Shown here one piece after another: positions 50,162 to 59,291 of a DNA stretch of 64,000 nucleotides (positions within the stretch are counted from its first letter, which is position 1; every line of letters starts with the position of its first letter). The notes beneath the pieces are model-generated. The model saw nothing but the letters and a program-made list of their open reading frames with translations, searched no databases and was not told where the DNA came from. A program made the translations under genes and the position numbers. Source of the stretch: Bin5 sp965200615 (GTDB lineage: Bacteria > Chloroflexota > Anaerolineae > Caldilineales > Caldilineaceae); NCBI GenBank assembly GCA_965200615.1, contig OZ241377.1:310001-374000 (forward strand), written 5' to 3'.

Positions 50162-51251
50162 CGAACACCTCCCGGAGCATGCCGCCGGCCATATGAAAGC
50201 GCTGTTTCACTTTTATGGTCTGGTTTGTGCCAAATGAGATGGCATCATTGAAATCTTCGTTTTTGAGCAGACTATAGAACGCCGACAGAAAAACTTTCTT
50301 TTGGGACTTGACCACGGCTTCATCGTAATTGGCAAGGCCGGTGCACATTACGTCCCACAAAGAGGCGTTGATGGGGGCGCGGCGGCCGTCTTGCTCTGGG
50401 GTGTGTTTACGGAATGCGTAGGGACCAAAAAGGTTAACGTTGTTGGTTAGGCCAGTGCGCAGAAGATTGGAAAGATTGTCGAGGTTTTCACGGCCGAGAG
50501 AATTCATTGTCTTGAGGGTTTGGGCTAAGAAAAGATCCATATCTCCGCGGTAGTCTTCAAGAGAAAGCAACTCGAATGCGCAGAAGCGGTTTATGAATTC
50601 GCGATCTCTCATCTGGCGCCGATTCAGGCTGCTTCCCGTAGCCTCCAGGAACAAACACTTTTCCGCTTCTTCTCTCAAGAAACGTGTGCCTGGACCCATA
50701 TACAGGCTATTGCGCATTTGCTGGCGTGTCAATGGAACGCCACTATTCACACGTTCAAAAATATCCAGGCGCGCCCTCTCCGGCGCTTTGGCGTCTATAA
50801 CGTACAGTGTCAGATTGCAGTCTTCGATCCAATTCTGAAGCTTGTTTTCCAATTCTTCGAACCGTTTCCCGTCCAGTTTAGGTTGGTGAGGAAGTCGAAG
50901 CCGCAACCCTCCGTTAACGAAATTCCGAAAGGTAGACAACCTCTGCAGGCCATCAACAACAACCATTGTCCCATTTTCATTTTCTGCAATATAGAAAACG
51001 GGGAGCGGTATTCGCATCAGGACCGACTCGATAAGCTTGCTCTGTTCAACCGGAGACCATATGAAGTCCCGCTGAAAATCGGGGTCCATAATGAATTGCT
51101 CTTTTGCGATTCTACGCAGGACGTCGTGAATGGTACGACTCTCGTTGCGGATCATCATCGTATCTAAAGGATACTCGCCAAGCGTCTCGTCTTCTGCACT
51201 TCCTAAGCCTTCAATTTCCTCAAGTTCGGGCGCACTTTGGTGGATAATCAT
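50145..51251 (-). CDS. DUF262 (GmrSD-N-like) ParB-type protein
   Basis: A 368-aa protein of the DUF262 family. Key segments are YPLDTMMIRNESRTIHDVLRRI and DPDFQRDFIWSP, then VVVDGLQRLSTFRNF, the DGQQR-type motif of the ParB/Srx nucleotidase fold (here DGLQR). The same N-terminal domain occurs in GmrSD and other modification-dependent enzymes. The C-terminal HNH nuclease of GmrSD is absent. It is first in a three-gene minus-strand operon with tight overlaps to the ATPase and the 313-aa gene. The ATG at 51251 is clear. Confidence 0.85.
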   Translation of the reverse strand: MIIHQSAPELEEIEGLGSAEDETLGEYPLDTMMIRNESRTIHDVLRRIAKEQFIMDPDFQRDFIWSPVEQSKLIESVLMRIPLPVFYIAENENGTMVVVDGLQRLSTFRNFVNGGLRLRLPHQPKLDGKRFEELENKLQNWIEDCNLTLYVIDAKAPERARLDIFERVNSGVPLTRQQMRNSLYMGPGTRFLREEAEKCLFLEATGSSLNRRQMRDREFINRFCAFELLSLEDYRGDMDLFLAQTLKTMNSLGRENLDNLSNLLRTGLTNNVNLFGPYAFRKHTPEQDGRRAPINASLWDVMCTGLANYDEAVVKSQKKVFLSAFYSLLKNEDFNDAISFGTNQTIKVKQRFHMAGGMLREVFGDQPA

Positions 51252-51720
51252 TTTGCCTTCTTCCGATGTATGGCTGGCTATGCTGTTCCTCAGTCATCCC
51301 CGAATTGTTCGAGCGCCAGTCTCTACGCCGATTTTCTTCAAAAGCGGGATACTTTCTGCTCAACATTATCAGCGCTACGCTCAGAAGTGAACTTACCCTT
51401 GGTTAGTCATCGCGCCAAGATTCATGGCGTGTCCTGGCTTCGCTCCAGACATCTCAAGGAATGTTTCCGGCATTATTTTCAGATTGCATGAACGATGATA
51501 TAACATCGGGCATGGAGAACCAAGAGTGACCCGTTCTTAGCCTAGGGCAATCGCGTCTGAATTGGGATTAGGGGAGTCTGCATTTCCAGCTTCGTCAAGA
51601 TAAGTCTCGACAAGCCTGTCAGACATGACAATAATGGAGAAAACTGAGGAAGGGGGCTAGGCAGGCGCAGGTGATGGCAATGGATTGGGAGCCGGCTAAA
51701 GTTAAGGAGAAAATCGGACA
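51252..51720. other. Gap between the DUF262 operon and the binding-protein array
   Basis: No gene seen in 469 bases. It should hold the divergent promoters of the DUF262 operon (minus) and of the first binding lipoprotein (plus), but I cannot place either with confidence. It marks the right edge of the second accessory island. Confidence 0.4.
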
Positions 51721-52977
51721 TTGAAAACAGATACTGTTCGGCGGTGGGGGCTGGTTTGCTGGGTGGGGTTGGTGTTAGGGTTGGCGCTGGGCGGGGCGTG
51801 TGCGCCGGAGGCCCTGGTAGTAAGCCCGTTGGGGACGGTGGTGGTGGGGCCGGGGGAGGAGATTCATATCCGGTCGCTGGAGGTGCTGACGGGGCTCGGC
51901 GTGCGGGGCATTCCGAGACAGCGGGCGACGGCGCTGGCCCTGGCCGATTACGGGCCGATCAAGGGGCACAGGGTGACGCTGGGGGCGGGTCTGGATACGC
52001 TGTGTACGGCGGAAGGGGGCGCGGCGGCGGCCGATACGGTGGTGGGCGACCGCCGCGTGGTGGGCGTGATCGGCACATCGTGCTCGGTGGGAGCGGTTGA
52101 GGCGGCGCCGATCCTGAGCGAGGCCGGCCTGGTGATGATTTCGGCGTCGAATACGGCGCCCTCGCTGACGTCGGACCTGCGGGGCAACGCGGGCGAGCAC
52201 AACCATCCCGGCTACTACCGCACGGCGAGCAACGATCTGTACAAGGCGCAGGCGGTGGCGGCGTTCGTCTACCATGAACTCGGTCTGCGCAGGATGGCGA
52301 CGATCGATGACGGCGACCCGTACACGTCGGGACTTTCGGGCGCGTTTGCGGCGGCGTTCGAGGCGCTGGGCGGCGCGGTGACCGCGGCCGAGGAGATCAG
52401 CAGAGGGGACAGCGATATGACGGCGGCGCTCAGCCGGATTGCGGCTGAGCGCCCGGAGGGGCTATTCTTTCCCGTTTTTCCGGACGAAGCCGCATATATC
52501 GCGCGCCAGGTCAGCCAGGTTGAGGGGTTGGAGGCGCTGGTCCTGATCGGGAGCGACTCTTTGCCGCTGGCGGCGCCGGAGGTGGTGGGCTCCTATGTTG
52601 TGGCGCCTGAGCTGCGCTTCGGCGATAATGTGAACGAGGCGACGGGGAAGAGCGGGGGGGAGGTGGTGGCCGATTACGAGGCGCGGTACAGAGAGGCGCC
52701 GACGACGGCCCTGATGGCGCACGCATATGATGCCACGACGCTGCTGCTGCGGGCGATCGAGGAGGTGGCGGTGGCGGATGGGGATACGCTGTACATCGAC
52801 CGGGCGCGGCTGCGGGAGGCGTTGAGCGGTACGCGCGGTTTCAAGGGTCTGACCGGCGAGATATCGTGTGACCGGTTCGGGGATTGCGGCACGGGCCGGA
52901 CGTATATCGTGCAGCACACGGACCCGGCGGTTACGGATATCACGAAGTTGCCGGTGGTCTATGCGTACTCGCCGTGA
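51721..52977 (+). CDS. Branched-chain amino-acid-type binding lipoprotein, copy 1
   Basis: A 418-aa periplasmic-binding-protein-like lipoprotein of the LivJ type (Peripla_BP_6). The lipobox is LALGGAC near residue 27. Family segments include IGTSCSVGAVEAAPILSEAGLVMIS, SNTAPSLTSDLRGN, DDGDPYTSG, and AHAYDATTLLLRAIEEVAV near the end. The start is TTG at 51721 with AAGGAG upstream. Two paralogues lie at 56465 and 57775. No permease or ATPase gene of the ABC importer accompanies any of them, so they may work as sensors or deliver ligands to an importer encoded elsewhere (inference). Confidence 0.88.
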   Translation: MKTDTVRRWGLVCWVGLVLGLALGGACAPEALVVSPLGTVVVGPGEEIHIRSLEVLTGLGVRGIPRQRATALALADYGPIKGHRVTLGAGLDTLCTAEGGAAAADTVVGDRRVVGVIGTSCSVGAVEAAPILSEAGLVMISASNTAPSLTSDLRGNAGEHNHPGYYRTASNDLYKAQAVAAFVYHELGLRRMATIDDGDPYTSGLSGAFAAAFEALGGAVTAAEEISRGDSDMTAALSRIAAERPEGLFFPVFPDEAAYIARQVSQVEGLEALVLIGSDSLPLAAPEVVGSYVVAPELRFGDNVNEATGKSGGEVVADYEARYREAPTTALMAHAYDATTLLLRAIEEVAVADGDTLYIDRARLREALSGTRGFKGLTGEISCDRFGDCGTGRTYIVQHTDPAVTDITKLPVVYAYSP

Positions 52978-53051
52978 GGGGCACGGCAGGGGATAGTTGG
53001 CGCGTTCGCTTTTTTGGGTAGCAGCCATGCGTTGCAAGGAGGAAGCCAGAG

Positions 53052-53612
53052 ATGTCTTCAGAAAGAAAAGTGGGGGTTGCGCTCTGCCTGGTCTTGATCA
53101 TAGTCATGGGGTGCGATGCAGGATTGGCGGGCATTGCCGGGGAATACGCTGGCGATACCACGGTATCGGCCACGCCCAACGAGGTGAAGGAGGAGGAGGA
53201 GCCGATATGGGCAGAGGTGGTGATCGGCGATCCTGATGAGAGCGGACCTTACGAGAGCGATCCTTACATGATGGCCACAAGCGGCGAGGACGGCGGACCG
53301 GTCATAGAAGGCGATATGTTGACGCTCACGGTGTCTTTCGGCGGCGGATGCGAAATCCACGACTTCACCTTGATTACCGCCGCCGCGTTTATGGAATCCG
53401 ACCCCGTCATGCTCGACGCCTATCTGATACACGATGATCATGACGACCCGTGCGAGGCGTACCTGACGGAACGCGTTGCCTTGGATCTGGCGCCGATCAG
53501 GGCGCTGTACCGGGAGGCTTACGGGGAGGAAGCGGGGGGCGTCGCCTTGTCGATCCGGGACGGCGATGGGAACGTTCTCGACGAGATCCGTTACGAGTTT
53601 GGGGGTGGATAG
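53052..53612 (+). CDS. Small lipoprotein of unknown function
   Basis: A 186-aa protein with a lipoprotein signal (VGVALCLVLIIVMGC, lipid Cys at about residue 21). The mature part is acidic with an N-terminal Asp/Glu-rich linker, then a beta-rich domain (LTLTVSFGGGCEIHDFTLI). A Cys near residue 101 and another near residue 136 could form a disulfide. No family is recognised. It sits 75 bases downstream of binding lipoprotein copy 1 and may be co-transcribed with it. Confidence 0.65.
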   Translation: MSSERKVGVALCLVLIIVMGCDAGLAGIAGEYAGDTTVSATPNEVKEEEEPIWAEVVIGDPDESGPYESDPYMMATSGEDGGPVIEGDMLTLTVSFGGGCEIHDFTLITAAAFMESDPVMLDAYLIHDDHDDPCEAYLTERVALDLAPIRALYREAYGEEAGGVALSIRDGDGNVLDEIRYEFGGG

Positions 53613-53667
53613 GGGATAGGGGGGCGCCCGTTGCCGACTGTGGGGGGCCGGCAACGAGCGACGGGGT

Positions 53668-54108
53668 TTATTCCTGCTGGGTGTCGTGGTTGAACATCCA
53701 GGATATGCCGAATTTGTCGATGCAGGAGCCGAAGTAGGAGCCCCAGAACATGTCGTCGAGGGGCATGGTGACGGCACCGCCGGCGGAGATGGCGGCGAAG
53801 AGGCGGTCGGTCTCTTCCCGGGAGCGCGGGTGGCAGGAGACGGAGAAGTTGTTGCCCTGTTGGTGGGGCGGGCCGCCGAAGGCGTTGGAGGTGTCGCTGC
53901 CCATGAGGACACTGTCGCCGACGGGCAGGCTGACGTGCATGATGCGGTCTTTTTCGTCTTCGGGAATGGGCATGTCATCGGGGCCTTCGCCGAAGGTGGA
54001 GAGGGAGATGAAGTCGCCGCCGAAGACGGATCGGTAGAATTCGAAGGCGTCGCGGCAGTTGCCGTCAAAGTTGAGGTAGATGCTGAGTGTCACTATTGTT
54101 TCCTCCAT
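53668..54108 (-). CDS. PhnB-like VOC protein
   Basis: A 146-aa protein of the VOC/PhnB group: IYLNFDGNCRDAFEFYRSVFGG at the start and FGSCIDKFGISWMFNH at the end are family signatures. The metal-dependent or antibiotic-binding role cannot be told from sequence. It is last of three VOC genes in a row on the minus strand, with starts at 54928, 54408 and 54108. Confidence 0.88.
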   Translation of the reverse strand: MEETIVTLSIYLNFDGNCRDAFEFYRSVFGGDFISLSTFGEGPDDMPIPEDEKDRIMHVSLPVGDSVLMGSDTSNAFGGPPHQQGNNFSVSCHPRSREETDRLFAAISAGGAVTMPLDDMFWGSYFGSCIDKFGISWMFNHDTQQE

Positions 54109-54123
54109 GGTTGTTGAGGTATT

Positions 54124-54408
54124 TCACTGGGGCGCTGCGGGGCAGCCTTGCTCGGCGGCGGCCCGCAGCTGGGCGATGATCGATTCGATGTTTTGGTCGT
54201 TGTCGACGATCTGTTTGCCGGGCAGGCCGCTCGTGAAAAACTCCTCTGCTACCAACATGACGAACGTAGTGTCGCGAATGTTCAGACAGACGGCCATTTC
54301 GCTTGTGTATTGGGGGTAGAAGTCGAACCCGATGTACGCGAAGAAACTTTTGGCGCGGTCGAGGTCACGAACGGGCAGATTGCAGAATGCCTGCTGGACG
54401 TTTAGCAT
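54124..54408 (-). CDS. Short VOC-family protein, probably truncated
   Basis: A 94-aa protein matching VOC members only in the first part: CNLPVRDLDRAKSFFAYIGFDFYPQYTSEMAVCLNI and FTSGLPGKQIVDNDQNI. The neighbour at 54494-54928 has the same segments (FQKFIPGKEIADSERS) and then continues about 75 residues further. Here the second half, including the expected final metal-ligand strand, is missing. A recent deletion or a degraded copy is likely. Confidence 0.65.
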   Translation of the reverse strand: MLNVQQAFCNLPVRDLDRAKSFFAYIGFDFYPQYTSEMAVCLNIRDTTFVMLVAEEFFTSGLPGKQIVDNDQNIESIIAQLRAAAEQGCPAAPQ

Positions 54409-54493
54409 CGTTGTCGCTCGCTTTCGGTTTTAAGGTGTTACAGGGCTCTGTGGTGATACGGGGCGCGGCCTTGCGGGCGGTATCACGGGGGGT

Positions 54494-54928
54494 CTAGCTT
54501 TTGTGGCCGTTCATGGCTTTTTCCATGCGCTTGGCGTCGACGGAGAAGATTTCCCAGACGTGGCCGTCGAGGTCCTGAAAGGCGCGGCCGTACATCCAGC
54601 CGGCGTCGGTGGCGTCTCTACATTCGCTGCCGCCGGCGGCGAGGGCTTTGGCGATGGTTTTGTCGACGTCATCGCGGCAGTCGACGGACAGGGCGACGAC
54701 GACTTCGGCGCTGCGCTCGCTGTCGGCGATCTCCTTGCCGGGGATGAATTTTTGGAAGTATTCCTCCCTGAGCAGCATGGTGAACATGTTTTCGCCGATG
54801 ATCATGCAGGAGGCGTGGTCGCCGGTGAACTGGTCATCGAAGGCGAATCCAAGCTCGGTGAAAAAATCTACCGATCTGGTGAGATCGGTGACAGGCAGAT
54901 TCAGGAAGATGCGTTTAGCCGTTTGCAT
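54494..54928 (-). CDS. VOC-family protein
   Basis: A 144-aa vicinal-oxygen-chelate-fold protein. Family segments: RIFLNLPVTDLTRSVDFFTELGFAF, GENMFTMLLREEYFQKF and the C-terminal FQDLDGHVWEIFSVD with the metal-ligand Glu. The ATG at 54928 (MQTAKRI) is preferred to the longer frame start at 54997. The substrate is unknown. It is the most complete of three adjacent VOC genes, and the next one looks like a truncated duplicate. Confidence 0.88.
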   Translation of the reverse strand: MQTAKRIFLNLPVTDLTRSVDFFTELGFAFDDQFTGDHASCMIIGENMFTMLLREEYFQKFIPGKEIADSERSAEVVVALSVDCRDDVDKTIAKALAAGGSECRDATDAGWMYGRAFQDLDGHVWEIFSVDAKRMEKAMNGHKS

Positions 54929-55073
54929 TGCGGCTCTAATCCCTTTCTTGAACGGAAGGCGTGTTTTTGGGCATAGGCCCCGATGATACAACATCATAGC
55001 GGCAGATGTGAAAGTCTTGCGCGCGCCGGATCAAGTGAAATGCGCGTCCGGGAAGTCTGCTGAGCCCTGTTAT

Positions 55074-55102
55074 TTGACATTCGGGGCGGAAACTTATATC
55101 GT
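55074..55102 (+). promoter_or_regulatory. Promoter before the first tRNA-Ala
   Basis: TTGACA at 55074-55079 is a perfect -35 box; a -10-like TATATC/TATCGT lies at 55095-55102, 15-17 bases further on. A similar TTGACC (55279) and TAGACT (55303), 18 bases apart, precede the second tRNA, so each may have its own promoter. Confidence 0.45.
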
Positions 55103-55145
55103 TCAGGCGGGCGCCGGCGCGCTGTGGGCGGGGGCGACCCGGTTT

Positions 55146-55221
<76 letters not shown>

Positions 55222-55368
55222 GGCGGTACGGCGGGAGAGCGTTTACCCGGACGTCATGTAGTATCGGGGCGGAAAGATTTGACCGGTTCGGGTTCAGTTT
55301 GATAGACTGCATTTTCCTGTCCGCGGGCATGTTGCGCAGATTGGACCTGGTGAAACGCCGGCGATTTC

Positions 55369-55441
<73 letters not shown>

Positions 55442-55506
55442 CACGGCAGGCGGGCGGGATTCTGGATCGTGCGCCCGGGCCGGGAAGGCGGAAGGAATTG
55501 AATATT

Positions 55507-55582
<76 letters not shown>

Positions 55583-55644
55583 GTTAAGACAGCGGCCAAA
55601 CCCTTGACGCTGAGGTTTGTTCCGGGCGTGTGGGAGGGAAAAGG

Positions 55645-56133
55645 GTGGCCAGCAAGAGAACGAAGAAGACAGAGAAAACTCTCGAAAAGTATGAGGACAG
55701 TCGGGCCGGCGAGAAGCCGGTTCTTTTGTCAGGCGGCAATCCTCAGATTGCGAAGGCGGACGGCGACGCGCCGGTGCAGGCCTACATCGCGGCGATGCCG
55801 GGCTGGAAGAGCGAGCTTGGGCGGCGCTTGGACGCGCTGATCGTGCGTAATGCGCCCAACGTGCGCAAGGCGGTGCGGTGGAATTCGCCATTTTATGGCA
55901 TCGAGGGCCAGGGTTGGTTCCTGAGCTATCATGTCCTTACGCGCTACGTCAAAGTCACCTTTTTCCAGGGGGCGTTGCTGCAACCTGAGCCGCCGGGCGC
56001 GGGCAAGGACAAGGACGCGCGCTGGTACGACATCTACGAGGACGAGTTTGACGAGGAGCAGATGGCGGAGTGGGTCCGGCAAGCCGCAGCGATCCCCGGT
56101 TGGGATGGGTTCGACACGCTGGGCCGAAGATGA
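55645..56133 (+). CDS. DUF1801-family protein
   Basis: A protein of about 162 aa with the DUF1801/YdhG pattern: YIAAMPGWKSELGRRLDALIVRNAPNVRKAVRWNSPFYGIEGQGWFLSYHVLTRYVKVTFFQGALL. Family members of known structure have an unresolved function. A GTG at 55645 follows GGGAGGG and is preferred to the GTG at 55630. It is directly downstream of the third tRNA-Ala. Confidence 0.85.
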   Translation: MASKRTKKTEKTLEKYEDSRAGEKPVLLSGGNPQIAKADGDAPVQAYIAAMPGWKSELGRRLDALIVRNAPNVRKAVRWNSPFYGIEGQGWFLSYHVLTRYVKVTFFQGALLQPEPPGAGKDKDARWYDIYEDEFDEEQMAEWVRQAAAIPGWDGFDTLGRR

Positions 56134-56215
56134 GCTTCAGAGAACGTATGTCTCGATGCAATCGACCGTAAAGCAGGATCCCCCCTCCGATGGATCCCTA
56201 CCTCATCTGATATTG

Positions 56216-56245
56216 TTGCCAATCCGGGAAAAAAGCGCCTATAAT
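56216..56245 (+). promoter_or_regulatory. Promoter before binding lipoprotein copy 2
   Basis: TTGCCA (56216-56221), 18 bases, TATAAT (56240-56245). The leader before the ATG at 56465 would be about 210 bases. No other gene is seen in 56134-56464. Confidence 0.6.
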
Positions 56246-56464
56246 GGTCACATTGGGACGGACGCGGGCCCCCAAGCGCCTGCGATAACGCTCTTTGGAC
56301 AGCCGAGCGCACGCCCCTGCCGCGAATGCGATCTCGTATGCGAACGCTGCGGAGCGGGGGGAGGGGTTCTGACGCGTTGCAGCTGATGAGGGTCGGGGCG
56401 CTGCGTACGTTTGAGGCTCAATTGACGAATGTGTCGCTCGTACCAGACAAAGGAGGAAGAGAGG

Positions 56465-57730
56465 ATGACGACGAAACGCGGCTCCCGTTTTGCAGTTCTG
56501 CACTGGTTCAGCCTGCTTGCGGCGCTGATCCTGGCCGGCGCGTGTGTGCCGGTCAGTTATGAATCTTCCCCTCTTGGGACGGTCGTGGTCGGCGGCGGCG
56601 AGGAGATCCAGATTCGTGCGCTGGGGACGCTGACGCGCGTCGGTGACCTGGGTGTGCCGAGCCAGCGCGGGGTTGCGCTGGCGGTCGCCGACTATGGGCC
56701 GATCAAGGGGCATGGTGTGAGCATGGGCGCCGGACTGGACTCGCTTTGCAGCGCGGAAGGCGGCGCGGCGGCGGCGGAGACGGTGCTTGGCGACGGGCGG
56801 GTGGTTGGCGTAGTTGGGACGTCGTGTTCGGTGGCGGCGGCGGCGGCTTCGCCGATTCTGAGCGAGGCGGGCCTGGTGATGGTAGCGCCCTCGACGACTT
56901 CGCCGTCGCTGACCTCAGACCTGCGCGGCAACGCAGGGTCGAACTACCATGCCGGATACCATCGGGTCGCCAGCAACGATCTTTACCAGGCCGAGGCGGT
57001 GGCCGATTTTGTATACAACGAGCTGGGTCTGCGCAAGATGGCGGTGATCCATGACGGAGACCCGTATACGTCGGGCCTGACGGCGGCGTTCAAGGCGGCT
57101 TTTGAGGAGTTGGGGGGCACGGTGGCGGTGGCGATGGTGAACAAGGGGGATACCGACATGCTCCCTGTCCTCACTGAAGTTGCCGCGGCCAGCCCCCAGG
57201 GCCTGTTTCTACCGATCTTTCCAGAGGAGGCCGGGCCGATCCTGCGCCAGAGCAATGAGGTGGAGGCTCTGGCGGCGTTGGCGCTCATCGGGGGCGGGGC
57301 CCTGCTGGTCTCCGACTTCCTGGCGCTGCCGGAGTCGGAGGGCTTCTACTTCGCGGGTCCGACGTTGGATTTTGGCAGTAATGTAAACGGGGCGACGGGC
57401 CGGAGCGGCGACGAACTGAACGCGGCTTACCAGGAGCGATATGGTGAGCATTCGACGTCGGCTTACCTGGCCCACGCGTACGACGCGACGACGATTCTGC
57501 TGCGTGCGATCGAGGAGGTGGCGGTCGTGGTGGGAGATGCGCTCTATATCGACCGGGCCAAGCTGCGCGAGGCGCTGGGCGGCACGAGCGGTTTCAGCGG
57601 CATCATCGGCACAGTTTCCTGTGACGAATTCGGCGACTGCGGCACCGGCCGCGTGCAGATATCGCTGCATACTGATTCCACGATGACCGACGTTGAGGGT
57701 CTGCCGGTTGTCTACCGCTATTCGCCGTGA
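56465..57730 (+). CDS. Branched-chain amino-acid-type binding lipoprotein, copy 2
   Basis: A 421-aa paralogue of the protein at 51721-52977. The lipobox is LILAGAC. Shared blocks are SPLGTVVVGGGEEIQIR, DYGPIKGH, GTSCSVAAAA, SPSLTSDLRGNAG, DGDPYTSGL, AHAYDATTILLRAIEEVAV, LYIDRAKLREAL and CDEFGDCGTGR. The ATG at 56465 follows an AGGAGG-rich leader and is preferred to the longer frame from 56429. Copy 3 starts 44 bases after its stop, so copies 2 and 3 are likely one transcript. Confidence 0.9.
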   Translation: MTTKRGSRFAVLHWFSLLAALILAGACVPVSYESSPLGTVVVGGGEEIQIRALGTLTRVGDLGVPSQRGVALAVADYGPIKGHGVSMGAGLDSLCSAEGGAAAAETVLGDGRVVGVVGTSCSVAAAAASPILSEAGLVMVAPSTTSPSLTSDLRGNAGSNYHAGYHRVASNDLYQAEAVADFVYNELGLRKMAVIHDGDPYTSGLTAAFKAAFEELGGTVAVAMVNKGDTDMLPVLTEVAAASPQGLFLPIFPEEAGPILRQSNEVEALAALALIGGGALLVSDFLALPESEGFYFAGPTLDFGSNVNGATGRSGDELNAAYQERYGEHSTSAYLAHAYDATTILLRAIEEVAVVVGDALYIDRAKLREALGGTSGFSGIIGTVSCDEFGDCGTGRVQISLHTDSTMTDVEGLPVVYRYSP

Positions 57731-57774
57731 GCGCGGCAGCCAACTGAAGTTCTTGCAGACCAGGGAGCAAGGCT

Positions 57775-59097
57775 ATGACAAAGATAAACCGCCGGCGCGG
57801 CGCGCCCGGCCGAGGAGATGGCAGCATGTTCAGCAGCGCGTTCAGCAATCCTTTGTTGCGCTGGCCCATACTCCTGCTTTCGCTGCTGCTGAGCGGAGCA
57901 TGTATCCCCCAGAACATGGTGGGCAGCCCGCTGGGGACGGTTGTGGTGGGCCCCGGCGAGGATATCCGGATCCGGACTGCATTTGTGCTTTCGAGCATCG
58001 GTGAGCTGGGATCTTCGATGCAGCGGGCGGTAGCGCTGGCGCTGGACGATTACGGGCCTGTCAAGGGGCACAAGGTCACGATGGGCGCCGGTCTGGACTC
58101 GCTATGCACGCCGGAGGGCGGCACGGCGGCAGCGCAAACGGCGGTCGGCGACCGGCGCGTGGTGGGCGTGATTGGCACATCGTGCTCGGCGGCGGCGGTG
58201 AAGGCGTCTCCGGTTCTGAGCAAGGCCGGGTTGGTGTTGATCTCCCCGAGCAATACGGCGCCTTCGCTGACGTCGGACCTGCAGGGCAATGCAGGCGCCG
58301 ACCATTATGCCGGCTATTACCGGACGTCCAACAACGATCTTTACGAGGCGGAGGCGGTGGCTGAGTTTGCCCACCATGATCTCGGCCTGCGCCACATGGC
58401 GGTAATCCATGACGGCGATCCCTACACTTCCGGCCTGGCAAACGCGTTTGCGGCCGCATTCGAGCAGGGGGACGGCAGGGTCACGATCACGACGGTCAGC
58501 AAGGGGCAGACGGATATGATCGCTGTGCTGACGGAGGTCGCGGCGGCCAACCCGGACGGTCTGTTTCTGCCGTTATTCCCGGACGAGGCTGGCGAGATCA
58601 TCCGGCAGATGGGGCAGGTGGCGGGATTGGAGGGGGTGGTCGTGATCGGCAGCGCGGCGTTGGTGGATTCCGAGTTCCTGGCGATACCGGAATCGGAGGG
58701 TATGTATCTGGCCAGCCCGGAACTGCATTTCGAGAGCAGAGTCAACGAGGCAACGGGAAAGAGTGGAGGCGACCTGGCCGCGGCGTATCAGGAGAAATAC
58801 AATGAGGCGCCGGGCTCGGTGTACATGGCTCATGCGTATGACGCCACCACGTTGCTGCTGCGGGCGATTGAGGAGGTTGCGGTTGCGCGGGGGGATGCGC
58901 TTTATATCGACCGGGCACGGTTGCGGGAGGCGTTGACGGGCACTGAAGAGTTCAGCGGCATCATTGGCGAGCTCACCTGTGACGAGTTCGGCGACTGCGG
59001 AACGGGGCATTTGCATATCGTGCATCACACAGATTCGACGATCACGGACGCGGAGGAACTGGAGATTGTCTATTCCTACCTTCACGACGAGCAATAG
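57775..59097 (+). CDS. Branched-chain amino-acid-type binding lipoprotein, copy 3
   Basis: A 440-aa paralogue. The lipobox LLLSGAC lies near residue 42 if the ATG at 57775 is used; an internal ATG at 57826 would give a normal-length signal peptide (MFSSAFSNPLLRWPILLLSL). The mature protein has the same blocks as copies 1 and 2 (SPLGTVVVGPGEDIRIR, DDYGPVKGH, GTSCSAAAVK, DGDPYTSGLA, CDEFGDCGTGH). A terminator follows at 59111-59138. The differences between the copies are spread along the proteins, so the duplications are not very recent. Confidence 0.9.
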   Translation: MTKINRRRGAPGRGDGSMFSSAFSNPLLRWPILLLSLLLSGACIPQNMVGSPLGTVVVGPGEDIRIRTAFVLSSIGELGSSMQRAVALALDDYGPVKGHKVTMGAGLDSLCTPEGGTAAAQTAVGDRRVVGVIGTSCSAAAVKASPVLSKAGLVLISPSNTAPSLTSDLQGNAGADHYAGYYRTSNNDLYEAEAVAEFAHHDLGLRHMAVIHDGDPYTSGLANAFAAAFEQGDGRVTITTVSKGQTDMIAVLTEVAAANPDGLFLPLFPDEAGEIIRQMGQVAGLEGVVVIGSAALVDSEFLAIPESEGMYLASPELHFESRVNEATGKSGGDLAAAYQEKYNEAPGSVYMAHAYDATTLLLRAIEEVAVARGDALYIDRARLREALTGTEEFSGIIGELTCDEFGDCGTGHLHIVHHTDSTITDAEELEIVYSYLHDEQ

Positions 59098-59110
59098 TGG
59101 TTAGTGGCGG

Positions 59111-59138
59111 GCGAACGGCTGGCGGCCGGTTCGCTTTT
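59111..59138 (+). terminator. Terminator after binding lipoprotein copy 3
   Basis: GCGAAC (59111-59116) pairs with GTTCGC (59129-59134), extended by GGC/GCC inside, followed by TTTT. Confidence 0.65.
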
Positions 59139-59241
59139 CAATACGGCGTCGCAGGCGCGGCGAGAGCGGTCCGATTCGACAAGGGCGCCGCGCTTGACAG
59201 AGCAGAAAATCCGACAGTCTCATAGATGACCGGACGCGTTG

Positions 59242-59257
59242 ACCATACGTGTATGGT
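59242..59257. promoter_or_regulatory. Inverted repeat upstream of the phosphotransferase gene
   Basis: ACCATAC GT GTATGGT is a perfect 7-bp inverted repeat with a 2-base spacer, about 35 bases before the ATG at 59292. TTGACC overlaps its left edge. It looks like a dimeric-repressor operator; no regulator is identified. Confidence 0.5.
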
Positions 59258-59291
59258 TGGCGCGCGCTGAAATCGAATGTGAATCAGCGCT

